This document shows positions 1 to 10,042 of a stretch of 64,000 bases of DNA, one piece after another (the first letter of the stretch is position 1; each line of letters starts with the position of its first letter). Source of the stretch: Ecdyonurus torrentis (lineage: Eukaryota > Arthropoda > Insecta > Ephemeroptera > Heptageniidae). The notes under the pieces were generated by a model. That model searched no databases and was not told where the DNA came from. It saw only the letters and a list, made by a program, of their open reading frames with translations. Location of the stretch: positions 18,729,298 through 18,793,297 of the forward strand of contig OX439137.1 of NCBI GenBank assembly GCA_949318235.1, read 5' to 3'. The position numbers and the translations under genes are program-made.

Positions 1-495
1 AATTACGTAATTTTTTTTTCTTTTTTTCTTTTTTTACTCTTTTTTTCTTTTCTAATTTTTGAAGATGCCAGTATATTTTTTCTGTAGCGGCTCTTTTAAT
101 GTTTTTGTTTTTCTCATAATTTTTATAATTTTTAGCATAAATAAAAAAAATCATTAAAAATACTGAATATATATTTATTTTAGTTTACTATTACTGACTT
201 TTAAAAAAAAATCATTACAAAAAAAACTAAATAAAAAAAAAAAAAAAAAAAAAAAAAAAACGCAGTAATTATTACAAAAATATTTTCCTCAAGCCAAGTC
301 TATGTTTTTGGTATTTCATCCAATTTTTCTTTTTAAATGTGTTACCTTTTATATAAATGTCAAAAAATCTTGGAAAAATAGTTTAAAAATAAAAAATATA
401 TTGATGTGTATAAATATAAAAAAGGTAGAAAATATTGTAAATAATTTCAATCTAAATGAAACTTATAACGTAATAGAAATTTAAAAATTCAGCAT

Positions 496-527
<32 letters not shown>

Positions 528-886
528 TATACTTGAATCAAAAATGTATCGTAATTTTTTCCTTTTTTTTTTAATAATATAATAAATAAAATAAGTAATA
601 ATAGGGATAAGTATGACTTAAATAAAAAATATAATTCTGTGATCAATAAAATTAGTTACATATTGAGGTAATTAAGTACTTGCTAATTAACATTTATAAT
701 TAAATATTTTAACAAAATTATACTATATAGGTATAATGTTTGCTAAAAAAAAAAGTCTGTTTAGAAAATTAAAAAATACTTTTAAATGTATATTTGTATT
801 GACTTTTAAAGGATTTTTTTTTCTATTCTTTTCTATCTTTCGTTGTTTTTTTAAGAATTTTTGAGCAATCTACCTTTTGTTCCAGC
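1..886. other. AT-rich stretch without a gene
   Basis: This stretch holds long A and T runs and no reading frame with coding character. A 60-codon ATG frame at 302-484 is lysine and asparagine rich, as expected from AT-rich noise. I see no repeat family in it. Confidence 0.6.
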
Positions 887-1288
887 CAGGGTTTCAAAAA
901 AAAAACTTTTTTTTAATAAACTGGCGGGTAGTGTTTTTTCTCTTTTTTTTTTTTGGGGGGGGGGGGGGTTATTAAAAAAAAAAACTTTTTGTGGGTTTTA
1001 TTTAAAAAAAAAAAAACAATAAAACCCACTGCTTCTGCTTTTTTTTAAAAAATAGACATGTAAAAGACTTTTTTTAGGCGTTGTTAAAAAAGCAATTTTA
1101 TCTTCAAATATTTTTTCCATTTCAAATAATTCAAATATTACAAATCAAATTTTAAGCTTTATATTTTCTTCAGAAATAGCATTTAGGTTTTTTTTTTTTT
1201 TTTTTTAATGGGTAAAACCAATAACCCCCCCCCCCCACCTTTTTTTTGGGGGGGGGGGGGGGGGGCTGGGGAAAATTCCGAAACCCTG
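887..1288 (+). mobile_element. hAT-type MITE, family A copy 1
   Basis: The ends read CAGGGTTTC and GAAACCCTG, a typical hAT terminal inverted repeat. They are flanked by a perfect 8-bp direct repeat GTTCCAGC at 879-886 and 1289-1296. The interior is homopolymer-rich (long G, A and T runs) and has no open frame. A second copy at 31784-32311 shares the same ends and internal blocks, including an ATAGACATGTAAAAG segment. The 8-bp duplication is the hallmark of hAT transposition. No transposase is encoded, so movement would depend on an element elsewhere. Confidence 0.85.
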
Positions 1289-1892
1289 GTTCCAGCTAAT
1301 ATCATGCTAAATTTTTAGAGTTTTTTTTTTTTATTATTTTTTTTCCCCCTTCAAATTTGAGTTACAATGTTGTTAAATAAAGAAGCTAAATTTAAATTTT
1401 TGGTATACAGTATTTTAGTTTGTGTCAAAAAGAAAAAAAAAAGAAAGAAAAGAAAGAAAAAAGAAGGAAAAAAAAAACTAAATAAAAAAAAAGAAAAAGA
1501 AAAGAAAGAAAGAAAGAAAAACTCAAAATTGTATGTAATAAAATTCAAATATACAATTAAATATTATAAAATAAACTTTTTTTTTTATTATTTAATTTAA
1601 AATAAATAATTACAATCTTAATGTGTTTCAATATAATTAAAAAAAATTGGTATAAATAATTTTAATTTCAAAATATAAATTAATAATTAGGAATATTTTT
1701 ATAAGAATTAAAAAAATGTATTTTATAATTTAAACTAACATTATACATAAAAAAAAAAAACTTCAAATTTCATTATGGGCACCAAAATTGTACTGAATTT
1801 ATTTTAAAAATATATATATTTTTAACAAATAATAATTTTTGGTTAAAAACTAATAAGTGAAAGAAAATTTTGATTAATTGCAGATTCTAAGG
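1289..1892. other. A/G-rich low-complexity and AT-rich spacer
   Basis: An imperfect AAAG/AAAAG tract lies at about 1430-1522 and produces lysine-rich and phenylalanine-rich sham frames on the two strands. The rest is AT-rich with no recognisable element. Confidence 0.55.
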
Positions 1893-2662
1893 TTTAGTGA
1901 TAAAATAAGCAAACTACTAGCTACAACAATACTAACAAAGTGCTAGCAGATGCCTTTGTGTTCCTGTCTACATTTAACATGCTTTCTTATGGGGCAATGA
2001 AGCAGCTATAACTGCAGTTAGAATTTCTTGAAACTGAAATTTTTAGTGTAGCTTATTGAACTTCAAAGCTTTTATTTTCCTGAATTTTAAGCTTAAATCC
2101 CTTGTCAACTTATTTTTTTATCCTTAAGAAATACTAGATTGATAATTACCATACCTTATTATCCATGAATTAGACACCAACACGTTGATTTTGTATTTAT
2201 TTTCATTTTGACTGTTATTTCACGTATCTGACGCCACAATGTGCCGCCGCCAATCACAGTCACCGCTCTGGTCACGTGATAAATTTAAGCCCCTTCAAGT
2301 TCTTTACCACCATGCATGGCCCCATCGGGTACATTGTGACGTCAGATGCGTGAAATAACCGTCAAAATGCAAAATAAATACAAAATCAAGGTGTTGGTGT
2401 CTAATTCATGGATAATAAGGTATGGTAATTACCAATCTAGTATTCTAAATGATAAAAAAGAAAATTGACAAGGGGGCTTCAATAAAGAAAAAATAATTTG
2501 TGACTTGAAATCCAGGAAAACAAAAGCTTTAAGGCTCAGTAAGCTACAGTAAAAATATCAGTATTGATAAATAATTCTAACTGCAGTTATAGCTGCTTCA
2601 TTGCCCCATAAGAAAGGATGTTAAATAGAGACAGCACTTTGTTAGTATTATTGCATCAGTTT
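1893..2662. mobile_element. Palindromic MITE family C copy 1, split by family B
   Basis: The left arm (about 1893-2090) and right arm (about 2480-2662) are inverted copies sharing CAACAATACTAACAAAGTGC, the block around CATGCTTTCTTATGGGGCAA and the block around AAGCTTTTATTTTCC. A second copy at 27173-27650 has the same arms without an insertion. Here the centre is occupied by a separate palindromic element (2099-2475). There is no coding capacity. Confidence 0.75.
2099..2475 (+). mobile_element. Palindromic MITE family B copy 1
   Basis: Terminal inverted repeats CCCTTGTCAACTTA and TTGACAAGGG bound about 377 bp. Long inner arms share CCATACCTTATTATCCATGA and a block ending ACAAAATCAA. The flanks GCTTAAAT and GCTTCAAT form an imperfect 8-bp direct repeat, suggesting hAT-like insertion into the centre of element C. 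The core contains TGACGTCA. The second copy at 26749-27131 lies in the opposite orientation, judged by the asymmetric core. Confidence 0.75.
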
Positions 2663-2984
2663 CTCACAAAATCTTCAAAGATTTCTATTGAATAGTGAAA
2701 AAATACATTAAAAAAAATTGCCATGTAAACCAAAATTGACTTTGATAAAAATGGTGCACTTTCAAATGAAAATGTTCATAAAAAAATGATAAAAGCTCCA
2801 AACTAGTCATAAACCAGCTTTGCTATGAAATAATCACAAATCAATAAGTATATAGGCCTTCCATTGTTATCATAGCTTTTTTATTAAACACAATAATGAT
2901 GTTCTTAACCATGCTTTTTGTGTCTGAATTCTGAAACCACAAAAAAAATGACGATCAACTAATGCTTCTTAAATGGAAGTGCGC

Positions 2985-2985
<1 letters not shown>

Positions 2986-3076
<91 letters not shown>
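2986..3076 (+). repeat. (GT)n microsatellite
   Basis: About 45 uninterrupted GT units. The poly(Cys-Val) frame through it is an artefact. Confidence 0.98.
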
Positions 3077-3077
<1 letters not shown>

Positions 3078-3113
3078 AAGGAAACATGGTTAACACGTCA
3101 TTCCTGTATCATA

Positions 3114-3221
3114 ATGATGTTTGTAAACCCTGTTCTCTGCACCAAAAATGATGATCGTCTATGGTTATTCAAATGGAATGTGCATTTTTTGTTGCAAGAG
3201 AACAGGGTTTACGAACAGCAT
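3114..3221 (+). mobile_element. Short MITE family D copy 1
   Basis: About 108 bp with ends ATGATGTTTGTAAACCCTG and CAGGGTTTACGAACAGCAT and an inner TCAAATGGAATG. Five copies lie in the window (also 3226, 9722, 21680 and 56294). The whole unit can fold into an imperfect hairpin. Confidence 0.85.
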
Positions 3222-3225
3222 TAGT

Positions 3226-3332
3226 GTTATTCGTAAATCCTGTTTTCTTCCACCAAAAAAATGCGCATTCCATATGAATAACTAAAGGCGTTTGTCATTT
3301 TAGGAGCAGAGAACAGGGTTTACGAACAGCAG
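3226..3332 (-). mobile_element. Short MITE family D copy 2
   Basis: This copy is inverted relative to copy 1 and separated from it by only a few bases. Its first end has diverged to ATTCGTAAATCCTG, while its second end ACGAACAGCA is intact. The adjacent pair forms a larger inverted repeat. Confidence 0.8.
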
Positions 3333-3659
3333 GTATGGTGTTATCATGATCCATTCAATGATTCATTTAAGACTTTTTGGCGTAACAAATTTTTACTGTA
3401 TTTAATTTATCTGTGCATTTTTTTTACTATCAAAGTTTTTATTAGTTAAACAAAAAATTAAAATAATAATAATAATCCCTAATAATAATTTGGATCAAAA
3501 ATATACCTAATAATATTTTTTCTTAAAAGTCTCAATTTTATAATATGAACAAAAAAGAAAAAAAAAAGAAAGCTATGACATATTTTAAAAACTTGTGACA
3601 AAGAATTTAACATGTACTGGGTTGTAATTTTAAAAAGTGTTTAAAAAGTATTAGGTTAT

Positions 3660-3910
3660 AAAATTTAGGTCACTAAAAGGTCATGCCCTATATATGGGTC
3701 AAATTTTAACCTAATTTAATCTTGTTTATGGGTCAAATAGCTTAATTGCATTATTTTAAATGTCATCCTATAATATGTGACCTATAGTTTTATGGGTCAT
3801 GACTCTAGCTCATATTTTTGACCCATATGTAATATTATTTCTGGGTCAAATGGTTTAATTGCAATATTTCAAAGTAAGATTTATGTTACCTAATATATGA
3901 CCTAATTATT
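3660..3910. repeat. Imperfect tandem repeat with TGGGTCAAAT
   Basis: TGGGTCAAAT followed by a TTAATTGCA-containing block recurs at about 3718 and 3842, a spacing near 124 bp, with partial copies nearby. The copies are diverged. No function is evident. Confidence 0.4.
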
Positions 3911-4469
3911 TTTAATTACTACCCAATAAAGGCCTATATATATATATAAACAAAACTTAACATATATAAGTACTATATTATTATAGCGACATAATAAATG
4001 CTTAATTATAGCCCTAATTAAATATACATCACTAATTATAATTAAAAGTGGACACTCAAATCGATCTTCCTTTAAAATTGAATATTAAAAATAAGAATAA
4101 AATAATTTATGTACCTGATTTAAGAAAAAAAAAAGCTTATCAGGGGGAAAAATAAAATAAAAAGAAAGAAAACAGAAAAAAAAATAAAAGAAAAGAAAGA
4201 AAATATGGCCTAAAAAAAAAAACTTCAAAAATGAAAACACTTAAATAGCAACTAATGGGAAACTTCCACTGTATTGCAAATTTTTTGTTATTAGTTTATG
4301 TCAATGAAATTGTATCTCTAAAACTGTAAGAAAAAAAAAAAAAAAAAAAAAAAAAAATCACATAATTACTTTTATTTTTTATTTTTTTATTTTATTATTT
4401 TTTTTTTTTTTTTATTTTTTTTTTAGGTGAAGTCAAATTTTTGATTAAATATTTTGCCATAAATATTAA

Positions 4470-4815
4470 AAGCATAGAAAACATGAAACAACATGTTCTT
4501 TAACACAAAATGGGATCTATAAAACTGATGATAATTTTTTACCCTAATGTTAATGTGGCCCCACAAGAGAGCATGAAAAAACTGTAGAGTATGCGATTTG
4601 CGTAAATATTCATGTTTATGACGTCAGAAACATGCAAAAATTAGTATGCAAATGTTGTGCTGGTTGCATAAATAAAAAAATTCTGATCACTGCTACGGGG
4701 CAGTTGGCTACTGTTGGGGTTTGAGACCAATTAATGTTATTTACGTAAGTCCCATCAAGTGTTTTGTGATGTAAATGCTAATGGTTTTATGCTGTCTATG
4801 CCTTTAAGTGTTTCT
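4470..4815 (+). repeat. Dispersed repeat family V copy 1
   Basis: It matches 39040-39395 in the same orientation over about 345 bp. Shared blocks include ATGTTTATGACGTCAGAAAC, TTCTGATCACTGCTACG and CCCATCAAGTGTTTTGTGAT. The ends are unclear and there is no open frame. It carries a TGACGTCA octamer. Confidence 0.75.
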
Positions 4816-5164
4816 AATTTATTACAAAATATTATTTTACAAAATTTTGGGTTAAAAATTATATTGCCCATTAAAAATGTCATTTTTTTTTAATGCCCCA
4901 TTTTGATGAGAATTAGAGTAGTAATAACCCATATATCATTTAACATACCTCAACAACTTATATTTTTAATCATGGATTAACTAAACTCACAACTGAAAAA
5001 GTTTTCATTAATTATGTGATTTTTTTATTTACATTTTTTTTTTAAATATTTTCTTTTTACGTCTTAATATTTGTTACTTAAAAATTGCGCTAATCCGCCA
5101 TGTTTGTGGAGATAAATACATTGTAAACATAGTAAATTATTATATTTTGTTGATTATTATCAGC

Positions 5165-5280
5165 AAGCTAAGTTGCAGAGTTAATTATGTTGTACAGCAA
5201 CATTACTTTGCAGGACTAAGCTGCACTGCAAGCTGACGTGATAGTAAAGCAGTACACGTCAAACATCAACAATATTAAAA
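5165..5280 (+). repeat. Dispersed repeat family W copy 1
   Basis: About 110 bp that matches the reverse complement of 52205-52318, including TAGTAAAGCAGTA and GTCAAACATCAACAATATT. No coding content. Confidence 0.65.
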
Positions 5281-5635
5281 AAAATAATAATAATAAATAA
5301 ATAAAAAATTTAAAAAAAAAATTTAAATTAAAAAAAAATCAACTAGTTTTTCCTATGTTACCCAATGTTAATTTCTCCACAAGGATGGCGCCTAAGGCAA
5401 TTCACTGTTTAAAAACTGCATTGTGTACCTTACTTACTTACAATCTGAAATAATATCACTAGTACTTAATTACATCTAAATGTTCATTAAAAAAATTTAT
5501 TAATTAAAAATAAAAATTTATATAATTATACAAAAAAAAAAAATAAAGTGATAAAAAGATTTACTAATTATAATAAATGTATTTTAAGTGTATTCCTCTT
5601 ACATATTATCTTAAGGTTATGTGTGTTTGAGGCAG
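5281..5635. other. AT-rich spacer
   Basis: A-rich and T-rich low-complexity sequence with no gene or recognised repeat. Confidence 0.5.
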
Positions 5636-5639
5636 TTTT

Positions 5640-5745
5640 TGGACTTTCTACACTTTCCACTGTTGTCGTGAATGGACTATCTACACTGGTTGTGTAGAAC
5701 TAGCATATTTCACCTTTGCAACCAGTGGTACATGTGCATATTATT
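5640..5745 (-). pseudogene. Coding-like relic, inverted partner of 7481-7675
   Basis: On the minus strand this reads a block ending VDSPFTTTVESVESP, with an in-frame stop upstream of it. It resembles DSPLTTTVENVESPN in the plus-strand frame at 7481-7675. Two inverted copies that agree at protein level suggest remnants of one coding sequence. I do not recognise the family. Confidence 0.35.
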
Positions 5746-5879
5746 TATTTTATACCAATGGTGTATCTGCATTTGTCACAATGCTACGAGACTATATTGA
5801 TTTTTAAATTTGATTTATCAAATAATAAATTAAATAAAGATATTGAAGAAAATAAGAATGACACTCCCTTTTCTCTTGT

Positions 5880-6015
5880 AGTTTTGTGCCAAAGATATCC
5901 AATATGTTTATTAAAAATGTGTGTGTGCTAGCAAGATTTGTCACCAAGTTATGGGACTCTCTTTACTATGGTAAAACCAGCGCTGGTTTCTTCCTAGGGC
6001 TTTATATCAATTTTA
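5880..6015 (+). mobile_element. Family E fragment (right half)
   Basis: It matches the right half of the palindromic family E at 18050-18382 and 30830-31170. Shared parts include GTGCTAGCAAGATTTGTCAC, TATGGGACTCTC and a CCAGCGCTGGTTTCTTCCTA end. The left half is missing here. Confidence 0.6.
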
Positions 6016-6461
6016 TCAAGTATTAACGTAAGGCGGTGGGGGACCGACTTGGACCAGAAATCACTAAAAGAAGAACTATATTTTCCCAATATTTTTTTGT
6101 ACATGATATAATTCCAATAAAACAAACACTATAATTTTCAAATAAAATCAAGTTAATTTAAAATATATTTTTTATACCAAAAAAAAAAAAAAAAAAAAAT
6201 TTTAATGATATTTTTAATTGTAAAAAAGTTTCTAATTTCACTAAAATTTCCCGCTCACATTTAAATTTCCACATTAACATATTATCTTTAAAGTGTAATA
6301 ACTTAAATATTTGATTGTGTTTTCACATATTTGACATAACTAAATTTCTTCTTTACTTTGTGTTATTATTATAATTCGCAACCGTCCTAGTTTGCGAGAT
6401 ATCAGTCGGTCACCTATCCCCCTTAAATAACTTAATTTGAGATATTATAAACCATCACGTG

Positions 6462-6535
6462 TGTGCTTTTCTATTCATATGACTGATATGACTGGGACTG
6501 GGATTGGTGTAGCATGGTAATGCAATATGGCAAGC
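6462..6535 (+). mobile_element. SINE-like family Z, 5'-truncated copy
   Basis: Only the 3' end is present: GGGATTGGTGTAGCATGGTA and GGCAAGCAAAAAA. It matches the A-tailed ends at 53325-53525 and 63650-63955 and the reverse-strand copy at 42540-42785. Confidence 0.6.
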
Positions 6536-6546
6536 AAAAAACATAT

Positions 6547-6718
6547 ATATCGTCGCAGGTCCGCTATATTGTCCGATGTCCATTTGACCTTGAAAAATAT
6601 TTTTTTGCTGCAAATGGCCTGAAATGGAAAAATCCAAAATGTGGGGTCGAGCCGATGAAATATATTTTTTCAAGGTCAATTGGACATCAGACATTATTGC
6701 GGACCAACGACGATATAA
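6547..6718. mobile_element. Short inverted-repeat element, family F
   Basis: Inverted arms of about 60 bp begin TATATCGTCGCAGGTCCGC and end GCGGACCAACGACGATATA. Internal arms contain GTCCATTTGACCTTGAAAAA and its complement. The terminal TATATCGTCGTTG is shared with the foldback at 12521-13707, so F may be its short derivative. Confidence 0.7.
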
Positions 6719-7079
6719 ATGATATGATAAGATAATTATAATTTAGAAAATGATAGAAATCAACCAGTGCTGGTTTTACTATAGTAAAAAAATAATAATA
6801 ATAATAAAAAGTTCTTTAGTTTGGTTTAAAAAAATGGTAACACAGATAATTAACACATTAAAGGCTTCAATTAAGTAAGTTGCAACCTCTAGTTAAACCT
6901 TAGTTGTCTTTTTTTTTTGTTTATTGTTGCAACAATCACAATAGCAACTTAACCACTTAACTACAGTTTAGCTAGTGAGCTAGCGGTGCAGGTTATTATT
7001 TTTTTTTTTTTTTCCTAATTTTTTAATTTGATGTTTTAAATACTTGAAGGTAAAGTTAGTAAATCAATAATAAAACCTG

Positions 7080-7112
<33 letters not shown>

Positions 7113-7206
7113 CATGATAATTACAGTAAAATTTTATTTTTATTTATTTTTTTAATTTATTAAACATAATGTGTGTACATCTAAACATTCAATTGATAGA
7201 CCAATA

Positions 7207-7390
7207 GCATATACATGCAGTCCACGCCAGCTAAGGATGTAACCAATAAGAGAGCGCCTAAAACTTCTCCATTTAGTTAACATTACCCCACCACCTCCTG
7301 ACCTTGAGCACTTGAGTGTCTATTGGCTCGTGGCTCGATTTCGATTAATCGCAAACATCCTTAGGTGGCACGGACTGTATATATTATACA
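7207..7390. mobile_element. Inverted-repeat element, family H
   Basis: Ends ATATACATGCAGTCCACGCC and GGCACGGACTGTATATAT, with CTAAGGATGT near one end and ACATCCTTAG near the other, define a unit of about 180 bp. Its interior is higher in GC than the surroundings. It is a single copy in the window. Confidence 0.6.
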
Positions 7391-7480
7391 TACATGCTGA
7401 CCATTGCCCTTGGCATAATAGCCCATAATTATCAATTATCTCACGGACCATTTTTCTAAATATTAACTAAACTTAGATAA

Positions 7481-7675
7481 ATGTTTAAAAATAAATGCTT
7501 TGCAAAAGCTCCACTAGTCACAGTGGTGCCACATGCAGATGTTCCATTTATGAAATACACAGACAGAGCAGATAGTCCACTAACAACAACTGTTGAAAAT
7601 GTAGAAAGTCCTAATTGCCAAAGAGACATAAAAATGTATAAGTGGACAACTTTTTGGTTAAATAAAACAAAATAA
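7481..7675 (+). pseudogene. Small unidentified frame, relic of a duplicated coding sequence
   Basis: A 64-codon frame runs from ATG at 7481 to TAA at 7673. Its amino-acid mix is less biased than AT-rich noise (Pro, Val, Thr and Asp rich), and the segment DSPLTTTVENVESPN recurs in diverged form on the opposite strand at 5640-5745. Start context and splicing are unknown. It could be one exon of a small gene or a degraded transposon frame. The family is not recognised. Confidence 0.35.
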
Positions 7676-7800
7676 AAAAAAAACTAAAATTTTGAAGTTA
7701 TTTTTTATAATCTGCAAATCAGTACAAATAGCTTTATTGTACAAAAATTAAATAATGTAAAAAAAAAGAAAAAAGCTAGTTTGGAACTGTTAAATAAACT

Positions 7801-8108
7801 ATAGGGTGTGTGCGCATGACGTCAATCTGAGTACTTTTCGATGTTCTTCTTGAGCAATGAATTACATTTCTCAGCATAGGACAAACCTAGTTTTTGGCTA
7901 TTTTCTTTGGAAAATTAGCTCTTTTTTTTGTTATTATTTTTCTTGCATACTTGAGATACTAATTAGCATCAATACTACTCTCAAAAAAAAAATTGCGAAG
8001 TATTTTATTTTTAAACTGGCAAAATGTGCCATTTTCCTATACCTGCCAATGTTATTTAGTACGTACTCACTTATGACGTCGACATTAACATGAATGAAAC
8101 CACCCTAT
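7801..8108 (+). mobile_element. MITE family K copy 1
   Basis: The element starts TAGGGTGTGTGCGCATGACG and ends ACCACCCTA. It contains the family landmarks GAGCAATGAAT, AGCATAGGACAAAC, CATACTTGAGATACTAAT, AATGCTCTCAAAAA-like sequence, TTTTCCTAT and GACGTCGAC near the far end. About eight near-complete copies and several fragments are present in this window. TA at both borders suggests Tc1/mariner-type insertion. Confidence 0.8.
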
Positions 8109-8429
8109 TGTTTTGCAAGACCTGCTTAGAGCTTTCAGTTTTCTGTTATTTTCTAACTGACATCCGAGTTTTTAATTATATAAATCACAGTAATATAGTT
8201 TCTCAATTAATTTTAAATAAATTATTCTTCATAATAATTTTAAATTACAAAATAATAATAAAAGTGCAAGTACAAAACTTTTAAACATTTTCGCGCTAAA
8301 TTTGACTCATTGGCTGGATTATTGCGGCAGCCATCTTGAAATAGGCGGAGTCAATTTCTATTGGTTAATACTGGCGCGTCAACATAAAACAATTTAAAAT
8401 TTAAGATTTTTTTTTTTTTTATCATTTGT

Positions 8430-9561
8430 ATAGGGTGGTTTCATACATGTTAAAGTCGACGTCATAAGTGAGTACTAAATAACATTGGCCGGTATAGGAA
8501 AATGGCACATTTTGCCAGTTTAAAAATACTTCGCAATTTTTTTGAGAGCATTGATGCTGCTAACGGGTTGAATCACAGTAGATGATACAGTAGTCCATCT
8601 CCTATACTGGGAATGTCAGATCAAAAAACGCGCCATAATTCCGACTGGGTGAAGCGGGCTGAACTAAAAGTAACTGAAGTAACGTTACGCGTGTAGTTCA
8701 GCCCGCTTCACCCAGTCGGAATTATGGCGCGCATTGATCTGACATTCTCAGTATAGGAGATGGACTACTGTATCATGGATCCGCAAGGCGAGCGTCTGAT
8801 CAGCCATATCGCTAGTGATTGTGTGATCAAATCTTTTCTATTGTGCCGTTAATTACTTCGTCTTTGTCTTTTGTTCTAATTTTCCTTTCTTTCCAAATAC
8901 CTATTCTTCCCTTTCCACTAAAAATCCTGCATCACACAATCTCCATAATCATTATAATCATCCTCAAAAGTAAACCTGGTACAGTGGGCAAGTACCTCCA
9001 TTTTGATTCTCATATCACGTGGTTTGCTTGTCATGACATGTCAAGTAGGCTTCCATCCAAATATTTGTAACGCCTCTTTTCCTTTGTTTTAATGTTTCCT
9101 TCCCTCCTTACTTGACTCCATCAATCATCATCATAAATCGAAACCAATATCAAAGACCTATAGTACCACACATATGACCACAAGGGCGTGGACATTTTTA
9201 ACAAAATCCTAAACCTAAACCTTTTATCCCAATTACCTTACCCAATTAAACAATTATAGAAAACAAAAACAATGCTTCAAATCGATGGTGGCGATGTGAG
9301 CTGCGTTAAAGCTCCACAGCCAAAAATAGGCTAATTAGTTAAATAATTAGCCTCGTACAACCAACCAACTACTGTATCATCTACTGTGGGGTTGAATTAG
9401 TATCTCAAGTATGCAAGAAAAATAATAATGACCAAAAAATAGCTAATTTTCCAAAGAAAATAGCCAAAAACTACGTTTGCCCTATGCTGAGCAATGTTAT
9501 TCATTGCTCAAGAAGAGCATCGAAAAGCACTCAGAATGACGTCATGCGTACACACCCTATA
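8430..9561 (-). mobile_element. MITE family K copy 2, split by element L
   Basis: The two halves of a K element (8430-8573 and 9398-9561) lie in inverted orientation to copy 1. They are separated by an 815-bp insertion flanked by a 9-bp duplication of K sequence. Rejoining the halves gives the usual K order. The right end retains TGACGTCA. Confidence 0.85.
8574..9388. mobile_element. Element L inserted in K, 9-bp target duplication
   Basis: Terminal inverted repeats start CACAGTAGATGATACAGT and match the inverted end at 9368-9388. The flanking direct repeat GGGTTGAAT occurs at 8565-8573 and 9389-9397. A 9-bp duplication is typical of Mutator-like (MULE) elements. The first 205 bp (to about 8778) form a near-perfect hairpin with arms of about 85 bp, and the terminal sequence reappears at about 8766-8778, so the left end looks like a complete small palindrome attached to a longer body. 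The body has no convincing transposase frame; 83 codons at 8819-9070 look random. Confidence 0.85.
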
Positions 9562-9972
9562 CGGTGTATGCGCATGACGTCATATTTAATGCGCTTGGAC
9601 GCCATACTGGAGTAGAGTATAACATTGCTCACCATAGGACAAACTTTATTAAAGCCAATTTTCTTTGAGAAATCAGTTCATTTTTTGTAATTGTTATTTT
9701 TCTCACATACTTGAGATACTAATGCTGTTCGTAAACCCTGTTCTCAATGTCCCGCCTATGGTTATTCAAATGGAATGCGCATTTTTTGGTGCAAGAGAAC
9801 AGGGTTTACGAACAGCATTACTAATTCAACATATTTACAACATTAATATGCTCTCAAAAATATTGCATAGTGTTTTTAAACTGCATGGCAAAATGATTTT
9901 TTTCCTATGCCACCCATGTTATTGAGTTATCTAACATGGCGTCGTCTTTAACATGAATGCATAGACCCTATA
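9560..9972 (+). mobile_element. MITE family K copy 3, carrying a family D insertion
   Basis: It abuts copy 2 head to tail, sharing the terminal TATA. It contains GCGCATGACGTCATATTTAA near the start and CATGAATGCATAGACCCTA at the end. A family D element sits at 9722-9818 between CATACTTGAGATACTAA and CAACATATTTACA, parts that are contiguous in other K copies. Confidence 0.85.
9722..9818 (+). mobile_element. Short MITE family D copy 3
   Basis: Ends TGCTGTTCGTAAACCCTG and CAGGGTTTACGAACAGCA. TACTAA(T) occurs on both sides and appears once in uninterrupted K copies, so this looks like a fresh target duplication of 6-7 bp. Confidence 0.85.
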
Positions 9973-10042
9973 ATAAAAAAAAGAAGTAAAATGACCCTTG
10001 CCCGACATAAGGTGTAATGCAGCATCTAATGGCTCCTGAACC

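Noticed and set aside
2973..3224. Cys-Val repeat frame of 83 codons
   Set aside because: Produced by the GT microsatellite running into a MITE.
6025..6425. Possible MITE with ends GTGGGGGACCGAC / GTCGGTCACCTATCCCCC
   Set aside because: The inverted match is weak with gaps, there is no second copy and no target duplication.
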